A stretch of 64,000 nucleotides of DNA from an uncultured Eubacteriales bacterium (GTDB lineage Bacteria > Bacillota > Clostridia > Christensenellales > Borkfalkiaceae): contig UQTB01000001.1 of assembly GCA_900543915.1 (NCBI GenBank), forward strand, positions 62,001-126,000, given 5' to 3'. Shown piece after piece: positions 25,272 to 34,263 of the stretch. Both the position numbers and the translations under genes were made by a program. Each line of letters starts with the position of its first letter. Position 1 is the first letter of the stretch. Below the pieces are notes generated by a model that was given only the letters and a program-made list of their open reading frames with translations, searched no databases and was not told where the DNA came from.

Positions 25272-26194
25272 CCTATCTGCTCCATAATCCGCTCCGCCAT
25301 CGATTCGGCAGAATCAACGGCGAGCATTTTCAGCTCCGGATCCCGTTTAAAAAAAGTAATCTGCCGTTTTGCATAGCGCCGCGTGTTCATCTTGATTTCC
25401 TCTTTTAAATCTTCCATCCTGCCGCCCGTTTCGAGATACCGCATCGTCTCCCGATAGCCGATCCCCTGCATACTCTGCATTTCCGCCGTGATTCCCCGCC
25501 GTTTTAATGAGGCAACTTCCTCGATAAGCCCCTCTTGAAACATGCGGTCCACTCGGCTGTTGATCCGCCGATAGAGCTCGCCGCGCAGAAAATCCACCGA
25601 AAAACTGCGGTAAAAAACACGCGGTTTAAAAGAATCCTTCATTTCCGATTTCGCTCGTCCGGTCTGTTCGTAAATCTCCAATGCACGGATCACGCGTTTG
25701 ACGTCGTTCGGATGCAGTTTTTCCGCGGTCTCCGGGTCGATTTGTTTCAGGCAATCAAAGACTGCCTGATTCCCCTTTTCCCGCGCCATCTCTTCGTATC
25801 TGTGCCTGATTTCGGTATTCCCCGCCGTTTTTCCGTAAGAAAGATCGTACAGCAGAGAATTGATGTAGAAACCGGTTCCGCCGCAGACGATCGGAATTTT
25901 ATGCGCCGCTGCAACGGCATTCACGCATTGCAGTGCGCGTTCACGATAATCCCCGACGGAAAAATCCGCCGTCGGAGGAAGAATATCGATCATGTGGTGC
26001 CGGACTTCCCTTTGCTCGGCCTGCGTCGGTTTCGCCGTACCGATATCCAGCCCCCGATAGATATTCATCGAATCGGCGGAAACGATTTCCGTCTCCAGCC
26101 GTTTGGCGAGCGCGATCGCCAATTCCGTTTTGCCGGAAGCGGTCGGGCCGCAGATGACGATCAGCTCGGGCTTCAGACGATCCGTTTGAACCAT
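25268..26194 (-). CDS. miaA: tRNA dimethylallyltransferase MiaA
   Basis: Protein of 308 residues with the P-loop GPTASGKTELA (about 16-26), the substrate motif DSMNIYRGLDIGTAKP, and QSMQGIGYRE near residue 240 typical of MiaA. It transfers a dimethylallyl group to N6 of A37 in tRNAs reading U-starting codons; MiaB, encoded upstream in the same operon, then methylthiolates it. The start has GGAG about 8 bases upstream and overlaps the end of mutL by 22 bases. Unlike in Bacillus, no hfq gene follows. Confidence 0.95.
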   Translation of the reverse strand: MVQTDRLKPELIVICGPTASGKTELAIALAKRLETEIVSADSMNIYRGLDIGTAKPTQAEQREVRHHMIDILPPTADFSVGDYRERALQCVNAVAAAHKIPIVCGGTGFYINSLLYDLSYGKTAGNTEIRHRYEEMAREKGNQAVFDCLKQIDPETAEKLHPNDVKRVIRALEIYEQTGRAKSEMKDSFKPRVFYRSFSVDFLRGELYRRINSRVDRMFQEGLIEEVASLKRRGITAEMQSMQGIGYRETMRYLETGGRMEDLKEEIKMNTRRYAKRQITFFKRDPELKMLAVDSAESMAERIMEQIG

Positions 26195-28068
26195 TTATCG
26201 ATCTCCGTTCGCGTAACTTTGACGGCCACCGGCCTGCCGTGCGGGCATTTCAAACCCAGATTCCCGTTCATTTTTTTCAAAATAATCTCGATATCTTCTT
26301 TCGACAGAGAATCCCCCGATTTGATCGCGGCCTTGCAGGCCGCCTGCGCAAGGCGATCCTTCAATATCCCCTTCAGGCTGATATTCTTCAAAGCATTCAT
26401 GCCATCGAAAATTTCCTCGAAAAAAGCGTTAAAATTCATTTCCGTCAACTCGGTCGGCAGGGCGGATATCTTATAGGATTGATTGCCGAAGTTCTCAATT
26501 TCAATCCCCATTGCATTCAGCATTTCCAGTTTATCGGATAAAAACAAGTCTTCCTGATGGTTCACGTGGAAGACATAAGGGGCCAACAGCGGCTGAATGA
26601 CAAGCGTCCTGTTCTCCATACGTTCAATCAGGGCATCGTAAAGCAAGCGTTCATGCGCCGCATGCTGATCGATAAAATAGAGTGCGTTCCCGGACTCAAA
26701 AATGAGATAGGTATTCAGAGCCTGTCCGATGATGCGGACTTCTTCGGTGACTTCAATTTCAGTCTGCTGTTTTTCACGCGCCTCATCCGGCGGTACGGCA
26801 AACGTCGGAACGGGTTTTTCCTGTTCCGGTGTCGTTTTTCTCTCCGCTTCCGCGCGCTCAAGTTCTTCGATAAATTTCTTGTTTTCTAAAAATATCCGTT
26901 CGTCTGTCCCTTTTGTTTCTGCCTCAGGTACTGCAGAGTGATCGCAGAACGAGGCGATAAACGGTTGATTATGCGTGACAGAATTATTCCTTTTTTCATT
27001 AGAAATTATATCGCCTTTTTCTTGATTTAAAAAATTTTCTGATTGAGAAACAACAGGCTCTTTTATAATTTCCAGCGCCTCACTCAATCCGTCCAGCACT
27101 TTGGATACGACCGAATAGATCGTGCCGTAAATCACTTGATTGTTGGAAAAACGCACGTCCGTCTTGTTCGGATGCACGTTCACGTCCACTTCATCCTGCG
27201 GAACCCAAACGGACAGAACATAGAACGGATATTGACGCTTCATCAAATAACTGCCGTAGGCGTTCATTACGGCGGAAGAAACCGTGCTGTTTACGACATA
27301 TCGCCCGTTGACGAAGAGCGACTGATACGTCCTGTTTGGCTTGGAAAACCCGGGTTTCCCGAGATATCCGCTGATTCGGATTCCGTTTTTCATCGTATCT
27401 ACAAAATAGCAATTCTTGACCGCATCCACTCCGTAGATGCCGATCAGGGCATCCTCCAAGCGTCCCCCGAAAGATTGATACACCGGTTTTCCGTCCGCAG
27501 TATAGCGGAAGGTGACGGAAGGATTCCCCAAAATAAACCGCGCAATGATATTGGAAATATCCCCTTCTTCTGACTTCGGAGTTTTGAGAAATTTTGCGCG
27601 CGCAGGCGTATTGAAAAAGAGCTGACGGACGGTAATCTCCGTTCCGGAAGAGATCGGATAATCCTCCGCCTCCTCCATTGCGCCCCCCTCCGCAGAGATA
27701 GAAGCGCCGAACTCCTGACCGGAGGGCCGCGACGCAATCCGCATTTTGGATACGGAAGCGATACTGGCGAGCGCCTCTCCACGGAATCCCAGCGTCATGA
27801 TGGCATCCAGATCCTCCACGCAGCGAATTTTGCTCGTGGCATGAGGAAGCAGCGCTTTTTTCAGCTCGCTCTTCTCAATTCCGCTGCCGTTATCAGTCAC
27901 TTTGATGCTGCTGATGCCGCCGTCGCGAATCTCCACCGAGATGCGGTCGGCGCCCGCGTCAAGCGCGTTTTCTACGAGCTCTTTCACCACAGAATAGGGC
28001 CGCTCGACGACTTCACCCGCCGCGATCCGATTATAAATGGAACTGTCCAAAACATTGATCATTGCCAT
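26173..28068 (-). CDS. mutL: DNA mismatch repair protein MutL
   Basis: Protein of 631 residues. The GHKL ATPase domain has IAAGEVVERP, ENALDAGAD, TDNGSGI and TLGFRGEALASI in the first 110 residues. A poorly conserved linker (about 340-440) leads to the C-terminal endonuclease domain with FIDQHAAHERLLYD, ACKAAIKSGDSLS and CPHGRP. The DQHA-x2-E-x4-E nuclease motif is complete except that the last Glu is Asp here, a conservative change; the protein is therefore probably a nicking endonuclease, as in other bacteria without MutH. The start is 3 bases after the mutS stop, with AAGGTGA upstream. Confidence 0.95.
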   Translation of the reverse strand: MAMINVLDSSIYNRIAAGEVVERPYSVVKELVENALDAGADRISVEIRDGGISSIKVTDNGSGIEKSELKKALLPHATSKIRCVEDLDAIMTLGFRGEALASIASVSKMRIASRPSGQEFGASISAEGGAMEEAEDYPISSGTEITVRQLFFNTPARAKFLKTPKSEEGDISNIIARFILGNPSVTFRYTADGKPVYQSFGGRLEDALIGIYGVDAVKNCYFVDTMKNGIRISGYLGKPGFSKPNRTYQSLFVNGRYVVNSTVSSAVMNAYGSYLMKRQYPFYVLSVWVPQDEVDVNVHPNKTDVRFSNNQVIYGTIYSVVSKVLDGLSEALEIIKEPVVSQSENFLNQEKGDIISNEKRNNSVTHNQPFIASFCDHSAVPEAETKGTDERIFLENKKFIEELERAEAERKTTPEQEKPVPTFAVPPDEAREKQQTEIEVTEEVRIIGQALNTYLIFESGNALYFIDQHAAHERLLYDALIERMENRTLVIQPLLAPYVFHVNHQEDLFLSDKLEMLNAMGIEIENFGNQSYKISALPTELTEMNFNAFFEEIFDGMNALKNISLKGILKDRLAQAACKAAIKSGDSLSKEDIEIILKKMNGNLGLKCPHGRPVAVKVTRTEIDKWFKRIV

Positions 28069-28071
28069 AAA

Positions 28072-30648
28072 TCAATTCACCTTTTCTTTTAATTCGCCGA
28101 GAATATGAAATGCCTGCATGGGTGTTACGTTGTCGAGATTGATGTCAGCCAGGATCCTTTCGACTTCGCTTTTCGGAGGCTTTTCCGAGGCAATATCGAA
28201 TTCCTGCTGACGCGGACGCGCTGCAAGATCGTTCTTTTCCAGATCCTTCAGTATTTCTTTCGCGCGGCCGGTGACCTCTTTCGGCACTCCGGCAAGCGAA
28301 GCGACCTCGATCCCGAAGCTGCGGTTTGCGCCGCCGCGCATAATTTTACGGAGAAAAACAATAGTGTTGTTGAGTTCTCTGACCGTGATTTTATAATTTT
28401 TAACGCCGTCGAAGACGCCCTCCAGCTCGGTCAGTTCATGATAGTGCGTGGCAAACAAAGTCTTGGCCCTGAGATTCTTCGTAATATACTCCACAACCGC
28501 CCAAGCGATGCTTAGTCCGTCGTATGTACTTGTTCCTCTGCCCACCTCGTCAAGAATCAAGAGGCTCTTTTCCGTTGCATTCAGCAGAATATTCGCCACT
28601 TCCGTCATCTCAACCATAAAGGTGGACTGATCGAGCACCAGATTGTCACTAGCGCCGATCCGCGTGAAAATGCGATCGACCAGCGGAATCTCCGCGCTCC
28701 GCGCAGGGACGAACGAGCCGATATGCGCCATCAGCACAATCAGCGCCACCTGCCGCATGTACGTGCTTTTTCCCGCCATATTCGGTCCGGTGATGATCAT
28801 CGTACGATTCTCTCCCGTATCGAGATAAGTGTCGTTCGGAATAAACTGTTCGCTTGAAAGCGCCTCAACGACGGGGTGTCTCCCGTCGACGATATTCAGT
28901 GCTCTGCCGCCCTCTACGATCTGCGGCCGCACATAGTGGTTTTCCCGTGCAACGGTCGCAAACGCGTTGAGGCAATCCAGCACGCCGAGAGAATCGGAAG
29001 CATCCGTTAAACTCTCTATTTCTTTGAGAAGTTTTTCTTTGATTTCGGCAAACAGACGGGCTTCCAGCCGCAGAGCCTGCTCATTGCTGTTGAGGATCTT
29101 CTCCTCCAGCGTCTTCAGCTCTTCCGTGATATACCGCTCTGCATTTGCAAGAGTCTGCTTGCGGATATAGTGATAGGGAACCATATTCTTGAAAGAATTG
29201 GTTACCTCGATGAAATACCCGAAAATGCGGTTATATGAAATCTTCAGGTTTTTAATGCCCGTTTCCGCCCGCTCCCGCTGTTCCATCTGCGCGATGATCG
29301 TCTTGCTGTTTTCCCGGAGTGCTCGGTACTCGTCCAGCTCCTGATTGAATCCCGGGCGGATATAACCGCCGTCTTTCAGCGTATTCGGAGCCTCCGGATC
29401 GATTGCGTCGGTCAATAATTTCGCGATATCGCCGAAATCTTTTACCTTTGCGAGAAGATCGGAAATGATCGGGGCGTTCAGGCCGACCAGCTGAAACTTC
29501 AAATTGGGAATCACTTCCAGCGAAGCTGCGAGCGCAAGACAGTCGCGCGGATTCAGATTGCCGTTGGAAATTTTCCCAGCCAGCCGCCCGATATCCCTTA
29601 CCGAACGGAATTGTTCGCTCAGGCTCTGCCGGATGAGCGTATTTTTGTACAGCTCTTCCACGCCGGCAAGGCGGTATTCGATCTGCTCCGGCTTGTTGAG
29701 AGGATTTAAAAGCCAATTCTGAAGCGTTCTCGCCCCCATGTTGGTCTTCGTCTTGTCGAGCAGCCACAGCAGCGTACCGTATCGCTTATTCTCTCTTAAA
29801 GACCGCGTCAGCTCGAGATTCTTGATCGCATTGACGTCCAGAATCATGTAATCGTTTGCCGTCTCCAGCTTGATATGCGAGATGATTTTCAGACTGTGTT
29901 TTTGCGTCTCTTTTAAGTAAGCGATCAAAGCGCCCGCGGAGGAAACGGCGAGATCGTTTTTCTCCAGACGATAGGCGTCAAGATTCTTGACGCCGAAGTG
30001 AGATAAAAGCGTGTTTTTTGCCGAGACGGCGTTAAATTCCCATTCCGAATAACAGTGAAACTTCGGCAGAACTTTGTGTTCGACGAGCGGCGTCCTTCCG
30101 ACGGATTCAAAAGCCGCGGCATTTGAAATGATCTCTGCCGGATTGATGCGCACAAGCGCGTCCAGAAGATCGGAGGCGGCATCTTTCCCCATATAAACCT
30201 GCACATAGAAATCTCCCGTCGTGATATCCGCCCAGGCAAGAGAAAACCCCTCCGCGGATCGAAAAACTGAGGCAATAAAATTATTGGCTTTTTCATCCAA
30301 AAGCCCCTCTTCGATCAAGGTGCCCGCAGTGACGATCCGGATCACATCCCGCTCGACAAGCGCACCCTTCGTCGGTTCGGTCAGCTGTTCGCAGATTGCG
30401 ACCTTCTCCCCCTGTTCCACGAGTTTGGCGATATATGTTTCCGCCGCGTGATACGGCACACCGCACATCGGAGCACGCTCTTCCAATCCGCAGTCCCGCC
30501 CCGTCAGCGTGAGCCCCAGCAGTTCGGAAGCCCGTTTTGCATCTTCAAAAAACAGCTCGTAAAAATCCCCCAAACGATAAAACACAAGACAATCCTTGTG
30601 TTTATCCTTGACCTGCAGATAATGTTTCATCATCGGTGAAAGCGCCAT
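28072..30648 (-). CDS. mutS: DNA mismatch repair protein MutS
   Basis: Protein of 858 residues, full length for MutS. The N-terminal mismatch-binding domain has FYRLGDFYELFFEDA, which contains the Phe-x-Glu motif that stacks on mismatches (usually GDFYE or GDFYEMF). The ATPase has Walker A GPNMAGKST (about 610), the signature STFMVEMTEVANIL and Walker B LLILDEVGRGTSTYDG. It recognises mismatches and recruits MutL, the next gene. Its ribosome site AAGGAG lies in the last codons of miaB, and 3 bases separate the two genes. The first ATG was preferred because of this site. Confidence 0.97.
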   Translation of the reverse strand: MALSPMMKHYLQVKDKHKDCLVFYRLGDFYELFFEDAKRASELLGLTLTGRDCGLEERAPMCGVPYHAAETYIAKLVEQGEKVAICEQLTEPTKGALVERDVIRIVTAGTLIEEGLLDEKANNFIASVFRSAEGFSLAWADITTGDFYVQVYMGKDAASDLLDALVRINPAEIISNAAAFESVGRTPLVEHKVLPKFHCYSEWEFNAVSAKNTLLSHFGVKNLDAYRLEKNDLAVSSAGALIAYLKETQKHSLKIISHIKLETANDYMILDVNAIKNLELTRSLRENKRYGTLLWLLDKTKTNMGARTLQNWLLNPLNKPEQIEYRLAGVEELYKNTLIRQSLSEQFRSVRDIGRLAGKISNGNLNPRDCLALAASLEVIPNLKFQLVGLNAPIISDLLAKVKDFGDIAKLLTDAIDPEAPNTLKDGGYIRPGFNQELDEYRALRENSKTIIAQMEQRERAETGIKNLKISYNRIFGYFIEVTNSFKNMVPYHYIRKQTLANAERYITEELKTLEEKILNSNEQALRLEARLFAEIKEKLLKEIESLTDASDSLGVLDCLNAFATVARENHYVRPQIVEGGRALNIVDGRHPVVEALSSEQFIPNDTYLDTGENRTMIITGPNMAGKSTYMRQVALIVLMAHIGSFVPARSAEIPLVDRIFTRIGASDNLVLDQSTFMVEMTEVANILLNATEKSLLILDEVGRGTSTYDGLSIAWAVVEYITKNLRAKTLFATHYHELTELEGVFDGVKNYKITVRELNNTIVFLRKIMRGGANRSFGIEVASLAGVPKEVTGRAKEILKDLEKNDLAARPRQQEFDIASEKPPKSEVERILADINLDNVTPMQAFHILGELKEKVN

Positions 30649-30651
30649 TTC

Positions 30652-31977
30652 TTACTCCTTTTCCCCAACCGCTTCTCCGAACAGGGATACCCCGCCCGTT
30701 TTATAAACCTTTAATGAGACAAACTTTCCGATCGGGTCATGATCGCTCTCAAAATAACCCATTCGGCCGAATTCGTCCCTCCCCAGATATTTTTTCTTTT
30801 TGCCGTCGTATCCCTCGCAGAGAATTTCCACTGTCTTTCCCGCATACGCTTTGGAGAGTCTGCGCGTCATTTCGTTCTGAAGGGCAATCAGGCGCACGAT
30901 CCGGTCTTTGGAGACATCCTCCGGGATCTGCCCCTCCATTCCGGCGGCCTTCGTTCCCGCTCTCCGGGAATAGACGAACATAAACGCGCCCGAAAAACCG
31001 GCTTTTTTCACCAAATCCAGCGTATTCTGAAAGTCCTCTTCGGTCTCCGTCGGAAAGCCCACCATAATATCCGTGGAAACCGCACATTCCGGAATGTATT
31101 TTCTCAGCAGTTCCAACTGGCGGAAATAATCTTCTCTCGTGTATTTCCGGTTCATCAGTTTCAGGATGCGATCCGAACCGGACTGAACGGGCAGATGCAC
31201 GCTCCTGCAGATATGGGGCGTCTCTTTCATTGCAAGAACCAATTCCTCGGAAAAATCCTTCGGGTGATTGGTCATAAAGCGCAGGCGGTAGTGCCCATCG
31301 ATCGCCCCTATTTTTCGCAAAAGAGAGGGAAAATCCGATCCGTCGTTCAGATCTTTGCCGTAAGAATTGACGTTTTGCCCCAAAAGCGTGATCTCTTTGT
31401 ATCCCTGCGCGATGAGTTCTCTGCATTCCGCGACGATATCCTCCGCTTTGCGGCTGCGCTCCCGCCCCCTGACGTAGGGAACGATGCAGTAAGTACAGAA
31501 ATTGTTGCAGCCGTACATAATGTTGACCCATGCGTTCGGATAGCTGTTTCTCTTTTTTTCACTGCAGTCCGTCTCCCCTTCGCGGTCGAGCACTTCGATT
31601 ACGGCTTCTTCTTGCGATAAACGTTTGGCGACCAGTTCGCCGAACCGCTCGAGATTATACGTCCCGAAAATAATATCCACAAAAGGCAACTTTCGATGTA
31701 ATTTTTCGGCGGCATCCGGCTGCTGCGTCATACAGCCGCCGACGGCAATCAGCAAAGAGGGCTTTTCTCTTTTCAGCTTTTTCAACGCGCCGATGTTTCC
31801 GTAAGCGCGGTCTTCCGCATTTTCGCGGATGCAACAGGTGTTAAAAACAATGATATCGGCGGTCTTCTCATCCTCCGCCTCCGTATATCCCATGCCGGTA
31901 AGAATCCCCGCGATTTTCTCCGATTCATGGAGATTCATCTGGCACCCGTAAGTCGTGATATAATACTTTTTTTCCAT
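30652..31977 (-). CDS. miaB: tRNA-2-methylthio-N6-dimethylallyladenosine synthase MiaB
   Basis: Protein of 441 residues with the three MiaB domains: N-terminal UPF0004 with YGCQMN and NTCCIRE cysteines, a radical SAM barrel with the CNNFCTYCIVPY cluster near residue 155, and a C-terminal TRAM domain (about 375-437). It adds the methylthio group at C2 of A37 in tRNAs already modified by MiaA. The ATG at 31977 is 6 bases after the -10 box of a perfect sigma-A promoter and no Shine-Dalgarno site fits between them, so the mRNA is probably leaderless. Confidence 0.95.
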   Translation of the reverse strand: MEKKYYITTYGCQMNLHESEKIAGILTGMGYTEAEDEKTADIIVFNTCCIRENAEDRAYGNIGALKKLKREKPSLLIAVGGCMTQQPDAAEKLHRKLPFVDIIFGTYNLERFGELVAKRLSQEEAVIEVLDREGETDCSEKKRNSYPNAWVNIMYGCNNFCTYCIVPYVRGRERSRKAEDIVAECRELIAQGYKEITLLGQNVNSYGKDLNDGSDFPSLLRKIGAIDGHYRLRFMTNHPKDFSEELVLAMKETPHICRSVHLPVQSGSDRILKLMNRKYTREDYFRQLELLRKYIPECAVSTDIMVGFPTETEEDFQNTLDLVKKAGFSGAFMFVYSRRAGTKAAGMEGQIPEDVSKDRIVRLIALQNEMTRRLSKAYAGKTVEILCEGYDGKKKKYLGRDEFGRMGYFESDHDPIGKFVSLKVYKTGGVSLFGEAVGEKE

Positions 31978-31983
31978 GTATTT

Positions 31984-32012
31984 ATTATAATATGTAAGTC
32001 GAATTTTGTCAA
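31984..32012 (-). promoter_or_regulatory. Sigma-A promoter of the miaB-mutS-mutL-miaA-ynbB operon
   Basis: On the minus strand TTGACA (32012-32007), 17-base spacer, TATAAT (31989-31984). The predicted first transcribed base falls at or within a base or two of the A of the miaB ATG at 31977. Confidence 0.85.
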
Positions 32013-32020
32013 ATTCATTC

Positions 32021-32049
32021 GTATATTATTCGGGAAAAGTTCTATACTA
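32021..32049 (+). promoter_or_regulatory. Possible sporulation-type promoter of the class A PBP gene
   Basis: GTATA (32021-32025), 17 bases, then TATACTA (32043-32049), similar to forespore sigma-F/G promoters (-10 CATACTA-like). No good sigma-A -35 fits. The start codon at 32056 lies 6 bases downstream. Tentative. Confidence 0.3.
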
Positions 32050-32055
32050 AAATGT

Positions 32056-34263
32056 ATGAAAAAACTTTTGAAAATTACGGGAATCATCGTTTTGGCGGCA
32101 GGGATCGCGCTGTTCGCGTTTTTTCTGTATTACGTCGCTCTCACGCATTCTTACCGTCTGGATGAAACGAAACTGAAACATATCGAAAACGCTTATTGCT
32201 TCTATGACATCGACGGAAACAAGATGGCGGACGTATCCGGGCGGGAAAATGTAGTTTCTCTGTCTGAAATCAAGGAAGATACCAAAAACGCCTTTATCGC
32301 GATAGAAGATAAGCGTTTTTACCGTCACAACGGAATCGACTACAGAGGGCTGGAGCGCGCGCTGTGGAACAATATCAAGAGTTTTTCCATGAAAGAAGGG
32401 GCATCCACCATCAGTCAGCAGCTGATCAAAAATACGCATTTATCGGGAGAAAAAACCCTGAAGCGCAAAATGATCGAATGGAAGCTGACGCGGGCGCTTG
32501 AAAAAGAATATTCAAAAGATGAAATCCTTGAAATGTATTTGAATACCATCTATTTCGGCTCCAATGCCTACGGTATCGCGCAGGCTTCCGAAGTGTATTT
32601 CGGCAAAGCGCCTTCCGAGCTTACGCTGGAAGAGAGCGCCGCGCTCGCCGGGCTGATCAAAGCGCCTTCCGCTTATTCCCCTCTTTCCCATCCGGATAAA
32701 TGTTCAGAGCGCAAAAACGTGGTCTTGAATTGCATGAAAGAACAGGGGTTTATCTCTGAAGAAGATTATCAGGCAGCGCGTTCAGCATCGCTGAACCTGA
32801 AAGAAAAGAGCGCTTTTTACAGCTACTTCGATCTCGCCGCCGAAGAACTTGAGGAGATCTTTGCAAATCACCTTTTTCTCTTATCAAAAGCGAAAATTTA
32901 CACTTACTATTCGGAGGAAACGCAAAGCGCACTGGAGGGCGAGCTGAAAGAAAATACGGTATCTTCGGATGCGAAAGGCATCATACTGGACAACAAGACG
33001 CGCGGCGTCAGCGCGGTTTATATGACGGGCGGAGATTTTCGCCGCCTGCCCGGCTCGGCGATCAAGCCGCTGCTCGTCTATGCGCCGGCAATCGAAGAAA
33101 ATAAAATCTGTCCCCTTACCCCGATCTTGGACGAAGAGACGGACTTCGGCGGCTATCGCCCGCATAACTATAAGGACGCCTATAACGGCTATCAGAGCGC
33201 GACGGAATGCCTGGAAAAGAGCTCAAACGTCGGAGCGGTCAAAATCCTGAATTATGTCGGGATCGACAGGGCCGCCGCATATCTTCACCGATTGGAGATC
33301 GAAGTTCCCCAAAGCGACCGTTCGCTGGCGCTTGCCCTGGGCGCGATGAGCGAGGGGGTAACGCTCCAGGAGCTTGCGGGCGGTTATTCCGCTTTGGCAA
33401 ACGGCGGCGAATATCTCCGTCCCTCTCTCATCAGACGCGTGGAAGACGGGGACGGAAACACCATCTATCGCCACGGAGAAAGCGGCGAGCGGGTTTTTTC
33501 AGAGGAAACCGCATATCTGACCGGGAAGATGCTGATGTCCGTAGTGAAAAACGGCACGGCGAAAAAGATGAGCTTTAACGATTATCCGATTTGCGGGAAA
33601 ACCGGCACGGTCGGCGGAGAGGACGGAAATACCGACGCTTATGCAATCTCCTACACCAGAGAGTTTACGGTCGGCATCTGGCTGGGGAATCGGGACAACG
33701 CAAAGATGCCGAATGACGTGACGGGCGGAGGGCTGCCCGCTCGTTACAGCGCGGAACTGTGGAACTTTCTTTACCGAGAAAAATCACCCTCCGCATTTGA
33801 AATCCCTGCCGGCATCAGCGAAATCAGGCTGGACAGAATATCGTACGAGACTTCTCATACGCTCGTTTTGGCGGACGCGATCGCTCCTGAGCGGTACGTA
33901 ATTCCCTGTGAGATCAAAGGCGGATTTACGATCAAAGAGCAGTCCGATCGCTTTTCTTCGCCAACTTGCGAAAATATCGATTTTGAATATAATAACGGAA
34001 TATTTACGATTCAATTATGTCAGACAGAATTATATTCGTTTAAGATCTATCGAAACGGTGAATTGCTGTTGGACACGAAAAAAGAAACCGGCTCTGTTTT
34101 TACGGACAGCGAACTCGCGCCGGATACCGAATATGCTTACTCCGTCGTCCCCTATTATTTCGACGGAACGACGGAACACCTCGGCGAGGAAATCTTACTG
34201 ACAAAAATAAAGACGCCGAAACATTCGGCGTCCGCCCCGGATCATTGGTGGGAAGACGATTAA
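32056..34263 (+). CDS. Class A penicillin-binding protein (GT51 transglycosylase/transpeptidase)
   Basis: Protein of 735 residues from ATG 32056; the open frame extends upstream but only this start gives a normal cytoplasmic tail plus membrane anchor (KKLLKITGIIVLAAGIALFAFFLYY). The GT51 domain has IAIEDKRFYRHNGID with the catalytic Glu and EGASTISQQLIKN and KILEMYLN-type motifs. The transpeptidase has SAIK (nucleophile Ser, about 335), SSN (about 395) and KTGT (about 515). A C-terminal fibronectin type III-like segment (about 665-725) follows. It polymerises and cross-links peptidoglycan outside the membrane. No ribosome site is visible. The gene ends in a 4-base convergent overlap with thiI. 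Confidence 0.92.
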   Translation: MKKLLKITGIIVLAAGIALFAFFLYYVALTHSYRLDETKLKHIENAYCFYDIDGNKMADVSGRENVVSLSEIKEDTKNAFIAIEDKRFYRHNGIDYRGLERALWNNIKSFSMKEGASTISQQLIKNTHLSGEKTLKRKMIEWKLTRALEKEYSKDEILEMYLNTIYFGSNAYGIAQASEVYFGKAPSELTLEESAALAGLIKAPSAYSPLSHPDKCSERKNVVLNCMKEQGFISEEDYQAARSASLNLKEKSAFYSYFDLAAEELEEIFANHLFLLSKAKIYTYYSEETQSALEGELKENTVSSDAKGIILDNKTRGVSAVYMTGGDFRRLPGSAIKPLLVYAPAIEENKICPLTPILDEETDFGGYRPHNYKDAYNGYQSATECLEKSSNVGAVKILNYVGIDRAAAYLHRLEIEVPQSDRSLALALGAMSEGVTLQELAGGYSALANGGEYLRPSLIRRVEDGDGNTIYRHGESGERVFSEETAYLTGKMLMSVVKNGTAKKMSFNDYPICGKTGTVGGEDGNTDAYAISYTREFTVGIWLGNRDNAKMPNDVTGGGLPARYSAELWNFLYREKSPSAFEIPAGISEIRLDRISYETSHTLVLADAIAPERYVIPCEIKGGFTIKEQSDRFSSPTCENIDFEYNNGIFTIQLCQTELYSFKIYRNGELLLDTKKETGSVFTDSELAPDTEYAYSVVPYYFDGTTEHLGEEILLTKIKTPKHSASAPDHWWEDD

